64,000 nt of DNA, taken from Paracoccaceae bacterium. Lineage in GTDB: Bacteria; Pseudomonadota; Alphaproteobacteria; Rhodobacterales; Rhodobacteraceae. Made by a program: the position numbers and the translations under genes. The DNA lies in the NCBI GenBank assembly GCA_007128135.1, contig SKYA01000047.1, forward strand, positions 1-64,000. Reading direction: 5' to 3'. Below are positions 44,446 through 53,641 of this stretch, piece by piece. The notes under the pieces were generated by a model. The model saw nothing but the letters and a program-made list of their open reading frames with translations. It was not told the origin of the DNA and did no database searches. Positions within the stretch are counted from its first letter, which is position 1. The number at the start of each line of letters is the position of its first letter.

Positions 44446-45600
44446 CTAGAGTTCCTCCATCTGCCTCAGAATTTCTGCTGTATCGCCGCCCTGCACAGGT
44501 GAACGTCGCGACCTGGCATCCCTCGCGAATCCGAAATCAAGCGGGATCCCGGGGGTAAGATAAGGCCCGACGCCGGGCTGATCGACCCGGGCGAAGATCG
44601 GGTTGCGTTCCGAGCAGGCGGGATCGGACCGAACCAGGTCATCAAGGGTCTGATAGGGTCCCCAGAGCACGCGTCCGGCATCAAGGGCGGACGCCACATC
44701 GCGCAGATCGTGCTCGGCAAACCATGGCGCAAGCCGCAACTTGATGGCTTCGCGCAGCGTCCAGCGCCCTTCATCGGTATCAAGGCCGACACCAAAGGCA
44801 CGCGCAAGATGCGCCATGCTTTCCGTTGTGCCGGTTGCCTCAAGAAGGGCCTCCCACTGACGGTTGCCGATCGCACAGACCATCACCCGCCTGTTGTCAC
44901 GGGTGCCGAAGTCACTGCCGAAGGCACCGAACACATCATTTCCGGACGACTGACGCCTCTCGGGGCCGATCTCGGCCTCGGCGAGCATACCCAGATTGCC
45001 CAGCATCCAGAGTGCGCAATCCTCCAGCGACAGCCGGATGAAGCACCCTTTCCCCGTCATTCTTCGACGCCTTTCCGCCGCCAGCAGGCCCGATGCCGCG
45101 AGAAGTCCGCAGACCGTATCCCAGGCCGGCAACACCTGATTCACAGGCATGTCCATGCGCGCCTTTCCGGTCACGAAGGGCAGGCCGGTGCGGGCCTGGA
45201 TGGTATAGTCTATCGCACCCTGTCCATCATGAGTGCCGCCGATGGCCAGCATGATGAGATCGGGTCGCGCGGCACTGAGTGCCGCATAGTCAAGCCAGGG
45301 CGCCTGCGGCATATTGGTGACAAGCATCCCCGTCTGCGCAACGATCCTCTGCGCGGTCCTTCTTCCATCGGCGTCACGCAGATCGATGGAGATCGAGCGT
45401 TTCGCCTTGTTCAGCCCTTGCCAGTACAGGCTTACCCCCTCGCGGCTTAGTGGCCAGCGTTTCGCGTCAGGGCCGCCGCCGGTCTGGTCGATACGGATTA
45501 CCTCGGCCCCCATCTGCGCAAGGGACATACCCGCCAGCGGTGCCGCGACAAAGGCCGAAATCTCCACCAGCCTGAATCCACTCAGGATTCCGTCATTCAT
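44446..45600 (-). CDS. Family III CoA-transferase (CaiB/BaiF), first copy
   Basis: The 384-residue protein (ATG at 45600) has the family III layout: FRLVEISAFVAAPLAGMSLAQMGAEVIRID near the start and the probable catalytic Asp161 in QVLPAWDTVCGLLAASG. These enzymes move CoA between acids without ATP. It shares only general similarity with the second CoA-transferase further on. It overlaps the end of the hydratase gene by eight bases. A role in activating or recycling the dicarboxylate CoA ester is inferred. Confidence 0.83.
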   Translation of the reverse strand: MNDGILSGFRLVEISAFVAAPLAGMSLAQMGAEVIRIDQTGGGPDAKRWPLSREGVSLYWQGLNKAKRSISIDLRDADGRRTAQRIVAQTGMLVTNMPQAPWLDYAALSAARPDLIMLAIGGTHDGQGAIDYTIQARTGLPFVTGKARMDMPVNQVLPAWDTVCGLLAASGLLAAERRRRMTGKGCFIRLSLEDCALWMLGNLGMLAEAEIGPERRQSSGNDVFGAFGSDFGTRDNRRVMVCAIGNRQWEALLEATGTTESMAHLARAFGVGLDTDEGRWTLREAIKLRLAPWFAEHDLRDVASALDAGRVLWGPYQTLDDLVRSDPACSERNPIFARVDQPGVGPYLTPGIPLDFGFARDARSRRSPVQGGDTAEILRQMEEL

Positions 45601-46399
45601 GACCCTCTCCACCCTCGCTGCCGGCTTCTGCCCGGCCCCTCCCTTTCCCTGCCTTGGCAAGAAAGGCGGCCATGCGCAGTTTCTGATCGTCGGTGTCGAA
45701 CAGTAGTTGCAGGTTTCGCTGCTCGATCAGCAAGGCGCTGGCCAATGGCAGGTCCGCCCCCTCGATGACTGCGGATTTTATCATCTCGACAGCGGCGGGA
45801 GGCATCGCGGCAATGGCTTCCGCTCGGGCTATGGCGCGCGGCAGAACCATGTCATCCCTTTCCGCCAGATCGTTCACGATACCCCATTCCCTCGCAGTTG
45901 CGCCGTCCAGCGGTTCGCCGCTCCAGAGCAGATCCATCGCACGATGTCGTCCGACTAGCCGCACGAGCCTCTGGGTGCCTCCTGCGCCCGGCATGATGCC
46001 GAGCTTGATTTCAGGAAGCGCAAATCGCGTACCAGGGCCTGCGAAGACCATGTCGCACAGCAGCGCCAGTTCGAATCCGGCGCCATAGGCATATCCGTTC
46101 ACTGCGGCGACAAGGGGCTTGCGATGCCCGAACACACGCGCCCAGAGACGCGCAAGACCAAGCCGGTGCAAATCCATCACGCTCGCATTCGCAAGAAGCG
46201 CGACATCCGCACCAGCTGCAAAGGCGGTCAGATCTCCGGTGATGACCGTCGCGCGAAGCATCGCGTCCGCTTCGATCGACTCGAGTTCGCCGACCAGGCG
46301 TCGCCGCATCTCGAGGTTGATCGCATTGCGCGCCTCGGGGCGGTTCAGTCGCAGGATAGCGATACCTGTGTCCGGCCGGTCTTCGCGGATAAGTGTCAT
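45593..46399 (-). CDS. Enoyl-CoA hydratase (PaaF-like crotonase)
   Basis: The 268-residue protein has the crotonase blocks LNRPEARNAIN, the first oxyanion loop (FAAGADVALLA), GYAYGAGFELALLCD and FALPEIKLGIMPGAGGTQRL with catalytic-type Glu130. It would hydrate a 2-enoyl-CoA to the 3-hydroxyacyl-CoA needed by the PaaH-like dehydrogenase. The C-terminal tail is rich in Gly, Glu and Arg. It lies between the amidase and the first CoA-transferase on the same strand. Confidence 0.86.
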   Translation of the reverse strand: MTLIREDRPDTGIAILRLNRPEARNAINLEMRRRLVGELESIEADAMLRATVITGDLTAFAAGADVALLANASVMDLHRLGLARLWARVFGHRKPLVAAVNGYAYGAGFELALLCDMVFAGPGTRFALPEIKLGIMPGAGGTQRLVRLVGRHRAMDLLWSGEPLDGATAREWGIVNDLAERDDMVLPRAIARAEAIAAMPPAAVEMIKSAVIEGADLPLASALLIEQRNLQLLFDTDDQKLRMAAFLAKAGKGRGRAEAGSEGGEGHE

Positions 46400-46459
46400 G
46401 AAACCTCATGCAGGCTTGTGACGTGTCAAGACGCGCGCGCCGCGCGCACTGGAAGCGCG

Positions 46460-48172
46460 CTAGGCAAGGCGCCCCTCGTCAAGCGGCCAGTCCATATGCA
46501 GCGAGGCCTGGTGCGCAACGCCGAGCAAGCGCCCCTCGTCCAGTGGCCGCCCGATGATCTGAACGCCCACGGGCATGCCGTTGACATCAAGTCCGACAGG
46601 CATCGACAGGACCGGAACGCCAAGATAGTTGAACGGACGCGTCAGCCGGGTGATGACCGACACGACACCGAACACGGCATCCGGTTTTTCCATGTCCGCC
46701 TCTTCGCGCAGGGGTACCGGCACGGGTATGGTCGGACAGACCAGCACATCGAAATTACGCATCGAGCCGTTCAGGAAGGAACTGACGATCCGTGCCCGGA
46801 GCGAAAGGGCCTCGAGATATCGAACTGCGGGAATATGCAGCCCGGTTTCGGTGCGGGAAAACCCGGCCTGGGAGTATTTCTCCGGACTGCGGCGGATGGC
46901 GTCACCGTGCAGGGTTGCGGCCTCGGACTTGGACACGATATCGCCAAGCGCATAGCAGGCATCCATTTCCGGGAAGTCGGTGCTGCCCACCTGACCGAAT
47001 ATCCCCTCGAGCTTTGCAAGAAAGCGATCGAGCACTGTCTGGATACCCGGATCACAGTCTATGCCCAGATTGATGGTCCCGATACGGCTGTCGCCGATCC
47101 ACGAGGCATCAAGGCAGGCGACGTAATCCGGCGACGGCACGTTCAGGCTTGTCGGGTCGTTCGGGTCATGTCCGGCGACAGCCTGCAGCATCAGGGCACA
47201 ATCTTCGGCGCTTCGGGTTATCGGACCTATCGAGTCGAGCGAAAAGGACCGCGGGTAGCTTCCCGCCCGGGATACAAGACCATAGGTCGGCTTGAGTCCG
47301 AACACCCCGTTCACTGCAGCAGGCAGGCGCGTCGAGCCGCCGGTATCCGATCCGAGCGCCCCGAAGACGGTGCCAAGTGCGACGCTCACGCCAGAGCCGC
47401 TCGACGAGCCCCCGGCAATCCGCGAACTGTCCCAGGCATTGCAGCAATCCCCGAAGCCCGGGTTCTGCCCGGTCGGGCCACAGACCATCTCGTTGAGATT
47501 GAGCCCCCCGAGGTCAATTGCACCGGCCTGCTCAAGACGGGCGATCACGGTCGCGTCACGGCTTGCCAACTCATCGCGGTCGCGAATGAGGGAACCCACG
47601 GTCATTGGCAGGCCCGCATGCTCGAGACAGTCCTTATGCGCCAGCGGAATGCCATGCAGCGGTCCGCGCCACTGACCCGCCGCCGCCTCGCAGTCAAGGG
47701 TGTCTGCCTGCGCCATGGCACGCTCTTCATAGAGGCTGATGAAGGCATTGTGCTCAGCCTGGTGCCGTCTGGCCGAGGCCAGCGCAGTCTCGGTCAGTTC
47801 CTTGACCGTGGTCTCGCCGGCGCGCAGCCTTTGGGCACTCCGCGCAAGGCCGGGACCCGAGACCATCGAAAGCGAGCGCCCGTCGCGTTCGGCCGCCTCG
47901 GCAGAAGCCGCGCGCAAGGATGCCGATCCTGCCGGTCCTGTCCCCTCAAGACTGCGCGCCTGTCGGGAACAGTTGACAAGCAGAGCAAGATAGTCGCCCG
48001 GCTGGTCGTGATGGGTGAGTCTGCCATCCGCGACCTTGCGCACGGAAGAGTTGAGGCGCTCCAGTTCCGATGCAAGGCGCTCGGGTCTGGTCCGGGACGC
48101 GACGCCGTGCAATGACCTGCTGGCATGTTCGACCCAGAGGGTGGTTTTCGGGTCTGCTCCGGTCGCATTCAT
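46460..48172 (-). CDS. Amidase signature family protein with N-terminal extension
   Basis: The protein is 570 residues from the ATG at 48172, which overlaps the CoA-transferase stop by four bases; a longer frame to 48325 is not supported. The amidase signature domain starts near residue 105 and shows the Ser-cisSer-Lys triad: Lys in GIPLAHKDCLE, and serines in IAGGSSSGSG and SDTGGSTRLPAAVNG. The first 100 residues are helical and unassigned. An amidase in a dicarboxylate island suggests that the natural substrate contains an amide, or that the gene supplies the acid from an amide (inference). Confidence 0.82.
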   Translation of the reverse strand: MNATGADPKTTLWVEHASRSLHGVASRTRPERLASELERLNSSVRKVADGRLTHHDQPGDYLALLVNCSRQARSLEGTGPAGSASLRAASAEAAERDGRSLSMVSGPGLARSAQRLRAGETTVKELTETALASARRHQAEHNAFISLYEERAMAQADTLDCEAAAGQWRGPLHGIPLAHKDCLEHAGLPMTVGSLIRDRDELASRDATVIARLEQAGAIDLGGLNLNEMVCGPTGQNPGFGDCCNAWDSSRIAGGSSSGSGVSVALGTVFGALGSDTGGSTRLPAAVNGVFGLKPTYGLVSRAGSYPRSFSLDSIGPITRSAEDCALMLQAVAGHDPNDPTSLNVPSPDYVACLDASWIGDSRIGTINLGIDCDPGIQTVLDRFLAKLEGIFGQVGSTDFPEMDACYALGDIVSKSEAATLHGDAIRRSPEKYSQAGFSRTETGLHIPAVRYLEALSLRARIVSSFLNGSMRNFDVLVCPTIPVPVPLREEADMEKPDAVFGVVSVITRLTRPFNYLGVPVLSMPVGLDVNGMPVGVQIIGRPLDEGRLLGVAHQASLHMDWPLDEGRLA

Positions 48173-49401
48173 GACACGGCTCCTTTCCTGCGCAACTCTG
48201 CGATGTCTTCGGGCGTATGGCCCAGTTCTGAAAGCACTTCGTCCGTGTGCTGCCCGAAGGTCGGGGCGGCAATCCGCACCGCGGGGTCGGGCAAGGCGAC
48301 GGAATCCTGTGCAAACTTCACGCACCCGGCAAACCCCAGATAGCTGCCCACGACGGGGTGCTCGAAACGTCTGATCATTCCCTCTTCTTTCACCTGCGGA
48401 TCACTGAACATGTCCTCGACCTCGCGGACTGCCGCACATGGCACCCTGTCGCCGAACAACGCCTCCCATTCGCGCGCGCCGCGCGCCGCAAGCGCCTGTC
48501 GCAGCCGTCCAATGAGATATGGCGCGTTCTCGGCCCGCTTGCGGACAGAGTCGAAGCGCGAGTCCGCGGCCAGGTCCTGCAGTCCTGTCATCTCGCACAA
48601 GGCCTGCCAGAAATGCGGAGTGTTGGCGGATATGTAAAGGGTGCCTTCGCGCGTCGGATGCAGCCCGGTGATGCCACCGGAACGCATGTCTCGGAAGACG
48701 TTCCGCCCCTCGCCCTCGGCCCAGACAAGGCGCGCAGATTGCATGGCCAGCGCACTTCTGAGAAGCGACACACCGACATAGCTGCCCTTGCCAGTGCGTT
48801 CTCGCCTGAAAAGCGCGGCACTGACACCGCTCGCCAGCATCGAGGCCGCGTAGTAATCGACAACCGAACCGTACAGGATTTCCGGATGCCCGGGCTTGCC
48901 CTGCATCGCACACAGACCGGACACCGTCTGCAGCACCTGGTCGTAGCCTGCCTTGCCGGAATCGGGCCCCAGTTCACCATAGCCCGTCACGGCACAATAG
49001 ATCAGCTTCGGATTGTGTTCGCGCAAGCTGTCATAATCGATTCCAAGGCGCGCAGGAACCGCTGGGCGGAAGTTGTGCACAAGCACGTCACTCGTCCGCA
49101 CAAGCCCGATCAGGGCGGCAAGCCCCTCCTCGGTCTTCAGGTCAAGGACTATGCCGCGCTTGCCGCGGTTGACACCAAGAAAGGCGCGGCTCTCGTTTTC
49201 CAGCGTGGACGGATACTTGCGCAGGTTGTCGCCACCTGGCGGCTCGACCTTGATGACCTCGGCGCCCATATCCGCAAGCAGCGAACACCCGTAGGGACCG
49301 GCGATATAGGCGCTCAGGTCGAGAACCCGGATACCTTCCAGTGGTGGTGCCTCTCCGGGTTCCTCCGCTGTCCTGCTCTCGGTGTCTCGCGCGTTCGCCA
49401 T
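48169..49401 (-). CDS. Family III CoA-transferase (CaiB/BaiF), second copy
   Basis: The 410-residue protein (ATG at 49401, with GGAG upstream) has the family features: IRVLDLSAYIAGPYGCSLLADMGAEVIKVEPPGG, NRGKRGIVLDLKT and the probable catalytic Asp182 in SVVDYYAASM. It is closer to formyl-CoA/succinyl-CoA-type transferases than the first copy. It stands just downstream of the TctC gene and a strong hairpin, and its end overlaps the amidase start. Two such enzymes could act in activation and in product CoA recycling. Confidence 0.84.
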   Translation of the reverse strand: MANARDTESRTAEEPGEAPPLEGIRVLDLSAYIAGPYGCSLLADMGAEVIKVEPPGGDNLRKYPSTLENESRAFLGVNRGKRGIVLDLKTEEGLAALIGLVRTSDVLVHNFRPAVPARLGIDYDSLREHNPKLIYCAVTGYGELGPDSGKAGYDQVLQTVSGLCAMQGKPGHPEILYGSVVDYYAASMLASGVSAALFRRERTGKGSYVGVSLLRSALAMQSARLVWAEGEGRNVFRDMRSGGITGLHPTREGTLYISANTPHFWQALCEMTGLQDLAADSRFDSVRKRAENAPYLIGRLRQALAARGAREWEALFGDRVPCAAVREVEDMFSDPQVKEEGMIRRFEHPVVGSYLGFAGCVKFAQDSVALPDPAVRIAAPTFGQHTDEVLSELGHTPEDIAELRRKGAVS

Positions 49402-49450
49402 CACTGCTGCGTCTCCTTGCCCTCGGGGTCCTGGCGGCTTTTCAGCCTGA

Positions 49451-49486
49451 CTGTCGCGGGCCTGCATCCGGGCAGGCCCGCGACAG
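49451..49486. repeat. Perfect 15-bp hairpin between tctC and the CoA-transferase gene
   Basis: CTGTCGCGGGCCTGC (49451-49465) is mirrored exactly by GCAGGCCCGCGACAG (49472-49486) with a six-base loop. No T tract follows on the minus strand, so it is more likely an mRNA-stabilising or partial-termination element that separates high tctC expression from the genes below. Confidence 0.75.
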
Positions 49487-49528
49487 GGATGGAGTCCCTC
49501 CCCGCGAGGAAAGTCTCCGGTGTTGTTG

Positions 49529-50503
49529 TCAGTTCCCGATGCCGAGTTCTTCGACGATCACCTGCCATTGGGCATATTCCGCCAGCAGGATGTCCGTCAG
49601 CTGCTCGGGCGAGGACGGGGCCACCTGGCCACCGATACCTGACAGGAAGTTACCGAATCTCTCGGCCTCGATTGCATCAACAATGGCCGCGTTCATCGCA
49701 TTCACGGTGTTCGGGTCAGTGCCTGCAGGCGCCAGCACACCCCACCAGTGCTCGAAGCTGAAGTCGATCCCGCTTTCCTGAACGGTGGGAATGTCCGGAT
49801 GCGAGGGAACACGCGCGGGGCTGGTGAAGGCCAGCCGCGGCAGGTTTTCGGCCACCGAACCCGCAAGCGTGGCGATCGTCGTGAAGACGACATCCACGCG
49901 GCCGGCCGCGAGGTCAACCTGGGCATCGGCCGCCCCCGGATAGGGGATCATTTCCATCTGGATTCCCGCCGCCCGCGAGAACAGCTCGGTCAGGAAATGC
50001 GCGCTGTCACCGACCCCGGCAGTCCCATAGCTCAGTTCACCAGGTGCGGCCCGCGCGATGTCCGCGAACTCCATGATATCGGTTGCACCCAGCCCATCAC
50101 GCGACACGATGATATAGGGCGACGTGCCGACGCGCGACACCGGAGCGAAGTCGGTGCTCAGATCAAATGGCACCGACTGGAATGCGGCATTTGTCGCGAT
50201 CGTTGCCGAGGTGAAGAGAAAGGTGTAGCCATCCGGGCTGGAGGTTGCGACATGCGCCGCACCGATTGACCCGCCACCGCCGGCGCGGTTCTCGATGACA
50301 ACCGGCTGCCCCAGCGATTCAGTAAGCTCCTGCGCAAGAAAGCGCGCGATCACGTCATTGCTGCCACCGGGCGAGAACGGCACAACGAACGTGATGGTTT
50401 GCGAAGGCCAGTCCTGAGCGAAGGCTTCGGTGCTGGTCGAACCGACAGCAGCCATCGCGAGGATGGTGGCCGCCGAGAACTTCAGTATTTCTCTTCTCTG
50501 CAT
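49529..50503 (-). CDS. tctC: TTT solute-binding protein (TctC/Bug family)
   Basis: The 324-residue periplasmic receptor (ATG at 50503) has a signal peptide with RREILK, a Tat-like twin-arginine start, cut near residue 29 (AFAQ). The Bug-family pocket elements are visible: FVVPFSPGGSNDVIARFLA, VVIENRAGGGGSIGA and YPGAADAQVDLAAGRVDVVF. Bug proteins bind carboxylates, commonly dicarboxylates. It is divergent from the CitE-like lyase and the tctBA genes, which encode its membrane partners. Confidence 0.88.
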   Translation of the reverse strand: MQRREILKFSAATILAMAAVGSTSTEAFAQDWPSQTITFVVPFSPGGSNDVIARFLAQELTESLGQPVVIENRAGGGGSIGAAHVATSSPDGYTFLFTSATIATNAAFQSVPFDLSTDFAPVSRVGTSPYIIVSRDGLGATDIMEFADIARAAPGELSYGTAGVGDSAHFLTELFSRAAGIQMEMIPYPGAADAQVDLAAGRVDVVFTTIATLAGSVAENLPRLAFTSPARVPSHPDIPTVQESGIDFSFEHWWGVLAPAGTDPNTVNAMNAAIVDAIEAERFGNFLSGIGGQVAPSSPEQLTDILLAEYAQWQVIVEELGIGN

Positions 50504-50609
50504 CTGCGTCTCCCTTGGTTTCAATAGCCAGAATGCGCGACCCTGAGGTGGCGGGCCTCCCGACACTGCACCCGACTCCGTAACAAAGACGCGTCGGGAT
50601 TACCACATA

Positions 50610-50671
50610 GTGAAATTACAAACTCTATTTGTCCATAGATTTTTTTACTTTTGTGAAATTTACTGTATATC
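50610..50671 (+). promoter_or_regulatory. Predicted promoter with GTGAAATT direct repeats
   Basis: This AT-rich stretch between tctC and the CitE-like gene holds a plus-strand promoter candidate: TTTACT (50644-50649), a 16-base spacer and TATATC (50666-50671). GTGAAATTAC begins at 50610 and GTGAAATTTAC at 50653, 43 bases apart; the second copy lies inside the spacer, a good position for a repressor such as IclR. Confidence 0.4.
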
Positions 50672-50745
50672 TTGGCTAAGGACATGCTAAACTGAAATAG
50701 CACGAAGAGAAAGCGTATCGCTTATTTCGCAAGTTGGGAGGTTTC

Positions 50746-51606
50746 GTGAGAAGCAAGCTTTTCGTACCGGCGTCCAGGCCCGAACTCTTTCGGAAGGCGG
50801 AGGCGAGCGAGGCGGATGCGATTTCCTTCGACCTCGAAGATGCCGTGGATGCAGCGCGCAAGGACGAGGCGCGCGCCTTGCTTGCCGCATATCTGCGCAA
50901 CCCGCGCGCGCATGACAAGCTGGTCATCGCCCGTGTGAACGCGATCGGAACCCCGGATTTCGAAGCGGATATCGCCGCGGTCCTGCATGACGGGCTGGAC
51001 ATCGTGAACCTTCCCAAGGTCGAGAATGCCGACCAGGTGCAGACCGCCATTGCCCATATCGAGGCGCAGCAAGCGTTCCGCGACCGGACCAGGCCGCTTG
51101 AGTATCTCGTCAATATCGAATCCGCCTCAGGGTTGCAGAACGCCGTGGCGATCGCGCGGGCACATCCCCGGATCATGGGGCTTCAGATCGGTTTCGGCGA
51201 CCTGTTCGCGCCACTGGGCATCGCGCAGACCAACGTATTCGCCCTTGCTCAGGTGCGCTGGTGCGTTCGCATGGCCGCAGCAGATGCGGGCATCCACGCC
51301 TATGACGGTGCTTTTCTTGACATTGCGGCGGCGCAGGCGTTTCGTGAGGATGCGCGCGCAGCGCGCGACATGGGTTTTGTGGGCAAGACATGCATCCACC
51401 CGAGCCAGATCGCCCTGGCGAACGAGGTCTTTCGTGTCGATCCGGATGAACTCGCCTACGCGCAGAAAGTTGTTGCCGCAGCAGAAAAGGCGAAGGGTCG
51501 GGGCGTGGGGGCATTCGTGGTGGATGGACGCATGGTCGACGGGCCCTTCATTTCCCGCGCGTACCGGGTCGTGCGCGAGGCGCGGCGGCAATCCGCCAGG
51601 TCATGA
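50746..51606 (+). CDS. HpcH/HpaI aldolase / CitE-like lyase
   Basis: The protein is 286 residues from the GTG at 50746, chosen because GGGAGG lies just upstream; the frame also allows a TTG at 50734. It shows the CitE/malyl-CoA-lyase pattern: RSKLFVPASRPELF, SFDLEDAVDAARKDEAR, VNLPKVENADQV, the metal-binding Glu in LVNIESASGL and Asp in IGFGDLFAPLG. Family members cleave malyl-, citramalyl- or citryl-CoA. It is the first gene of the plus-strand TTT operon. Confidence 0.84.
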   Translation: MRSKLFVPASRPELFRKAEASEADAISFDLEDAVDAARKDEARALLAAYLRNPRAHDKLVIARVNAIGTPDFEADIAAVLHDGLDIVNLPKVENADQVQTAIAHIEAQQAFRDRTRPLEYLVNIESASGLQNAVAIARAHPRIMGLQIGFGDLFAPLGIAQTNVFALAQVRWCVRMAAADAGIHAYDGAFLDIAAAQAFREDARAARDMGFVGKTCIHPSQIALANEVFRVDPDELAYAQKVVAAAEKAKGRGVGAFVVDGRMVDGPFISRAYRVVREARRQSARS

Positions 51607-51663
51607 CTCAGCACGCGCTCCGGAACGGCAGGTTCCGGATGACCGGAGGGGAGACAGGAAGAC

Positions 51664-52113
51664 ATGTTCTCGCGAGACTACCGTGATATCGTTGGCGGCC
51701 TGATACTGGTCCTTCTGGGCCTCGCCTTTTCGGGATATGCCATCACCCAGTATGACCTGGGCACGCTTCGCCGCATGGGGCCGGGCATGTTTCCGGCGAT
51801 GCTCGGGGCGGCCATGGCCTTGCTTGGCGTGCTGCAGGTTATACCGGCCCTGATGCGGCGCGGGCAGATGCCGGAAGTGCGCATCTTTTCGCCGATTTTC
51901 GTGCTGTCGGGATGCGCGGCCTTCGCGCTGACCTTGACGAGCTTCGGACTGCTGCCGGCCGTGGCGGCCCTGACCATTGTCAGTTCGCTCGCCGAGCTCG
52001 AGATCCGGCCATGGAGGCTCGGCCTGCTGGTTGTCGCACTCTGCCTGATCGCATGGCTCGTCTTCGGCATCGGCTTCGGCCTGAACCTTCCCATGTATCG
52101 CTGGCCATTCTGA
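51664..52113 (+). CDS. tctB: TTT small membrane subunit TctB
   Basis: The 149-residue protein has four hydrophobic helices and the TctB pattern (DIVGGLILVLLGLAFSGYA, then MGPGMFPAMLGAAMALLG). It pairs with TctA in a sodium-driven carboxylate importer. A good GGAGGGGAGA site precedes it, and TctA follows 13 bases later. Confidence 0.9.
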   Translation: MFSRDYRDIVGGLILVLLGLAFSGYAITQYDLGTLRRMGPGMFPAMLGAAMALLGVLQVIPALMRRGQMPEVRIFSPIFVLSGCAAFALTLTSFGLLPAVAALTIVSSLAELEIRPWRLGLLVVALCLIAWLVFGIGFGLNLPMYRWPF

Positions 52114-52126
52114 AGGGACGCAGGAC

Positions 52127-53641
52127 TTGGATATCTTCGCAAATCTCGTGCTCGGGCTGGAAACGGCGCTCAGTTACCAGAACCTCACCTATTGCCTGCT
52201 GGGTGTCGTTCTCGGAATGATCTTCGGGGTCATGCCCGGAATCGGCACGCTCGCATCCATCTCGATGCTCTTTCCGATCACCTTCTACCTGGAACCGACA
52301 ACCGCGCTGATCATGCTTGCGGGTGTCTGGTATGGCTCGAGCTATGGCGGCAGCATTGCCTCCATTCTGCTGAACATTCCCGGCACGCCCTCGAGCGCCG
52401 TGACAGCCCTGGATGGCTACCCGATGTCGCGTCAGGGGCGCGGCGGGGTCGCATTGTTCATGACGACCGTGGCATCCTTTGTCGGCGGCTGCTTCGGCAT
52501 CATCGTCCTGATTGCCTTCGCCCCGGTCATTGCGCCACACGCGCTGCGATTCGGCTCGGCAGAGTATTTTGCCCTCATGCTCTTCGGACTGGTGGCTGCT
52601 TCGACGATTTCGGCGGGATCCATGGTCAAGGGCCTGGCGATGGTCGTGCTCGGACTGATGCTGGGAACCGTGGGCGCGGACATGTATACCGGCATACCCA
52701 GGTTTTCCTTTGGCTTTCTCGAATTGTCGCAAGCGGTCAGCATCGTCGCTCTGGCGATGGGGATTTTCGGTGTCTCGGAAGTCATCACCATGATCCGACG
52801 CATCAAGCCGGGCGACATCGACCCCAAGAGCGTCACCATGCGCGCGATGATCCCGACCCGCGAGGACTGGCGCAGATCCTGGGCGCCGATGCTGCGCGGA
52901 TCGGCCATCGGGACCTTTTTCGGAACCCTGCCCGGAACCGGCCCGTCGATCGCATCCTTCATGTCCTATGCAATGGAAAAGCGCAGCGCGGCTGAACCCG
53001 AACGATTCGGGAAAGGCGCAATCGAGGGAATCATGGGCCCCGAATCCGCGAACAACGCGGCCGACCAGACCGCCTTCATCCCGACCCTTACGCTGGGCAT
53101 TCCGGGCAGCGCGACCATGGCGCTGATGCTCGGGGCGCTGATGGTCCACGGAATCGCGCCTGGCCCGACCCTGCTGACGCAGCAGGCGCCGCTGTTCTGG
53201 GGTCTGGTGATGAGTTTCTGGATCGGCAATCTGATGCTGCTTGTGCTCAACATTCCGATGATCGGCCTGTGGGTGCGCATGCTGATGATCCCCTACAACC
53301 TGCTCTATCCTGCCATCCTGATGTTCATCTGCATCGGCACCTATACCGTGAACAACTCGGTCTTCGATATCTGGCTGGTGGTTCTCTTCGGGTTCCTCGG
53401 CTATGTCATGCGGATATTCGAATGGCCTGCGGCGCCCCTGCTTCTGGGTTTTGTTCTGGGTCCGATGATGGAAAGCCACTTCCGACGGGCCCTGTTGCTG
53501 TCTCGTGGTGACTTCGCCACCTTTTTCGAGAGCACGATCGCGGCCACTGCAATGGGTCTGACACTCGCTGTTGTCCTTTGGGGAATGTGGTCATCACACA
53601 GGCGCCGCAAGAGCAGAATACTCGCACAAAATGTCGACTAG
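52127..53641 (+). CDS. tctA: TTT large membrane subunit TctA
   Basis: The 504-residue permease has about twelve helices and two family repeats: GVMPGIGTLASISMLFPITF and GTLPGTGPSIASFMSYAMEK carry the conserved PGxG loops, with ILLNIPGTPSSAVTALDGYP between. The start codon is TTG at 52127, behind an AAGGGA site. It overlaps the AbrB-family gene by 11 bases. With TctB and the divergent TctC it forms a complete TTT system. Confidence 0.92.
   Translation: MDIFANLVLGLETALSYQNLTYCLLGVVLGMIFGVMPGIGTLASISMLFPITFYLEPTTALIMLAGVWYGSSYGGSIASILLNIPGTPSSAVTALDGYPMSRQGRGGVALFMTTVASFVGGCFGIIVLIAFAPVIAPHALRFGSAEYFALMLFGLVAASTISAGSMVKGLAMVVLGLMLGTVGADMYTGIPRFSFGFLELSQAVSIVALAMGIFGVSEVITMIRRIKPGDIDPKSVTMRAMIPTREDWRRSWAPMLRGSAIGTFFGTLPGTGPSIASFMSYAMEKRSAAEPERFGKGAIEGIMGPESANNAADQTAFIPTLTLGIPGSATMALMLGALMVHGIAPGPTLLTQQAPLFWGLVMSFWIGNLMLLVLNIPMIGLWVRMLMIPYNLLYPAILMFICIGTYTVNNSVFDIWLVVLFGFLGYVMRIFEWPAAPLLLGFVLGPMMESHFRRALLLSRGDFATFFESTIAATAMGLTLAVVLWGMWSSHRRRKSRILAQNVD

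Noticed and set aside
46124-48115. Open frame of 663 codons on the plus strand over the amidase and hydratase genes
   Set aside because: It crosses two real genes on the other strand and shows no family motif.
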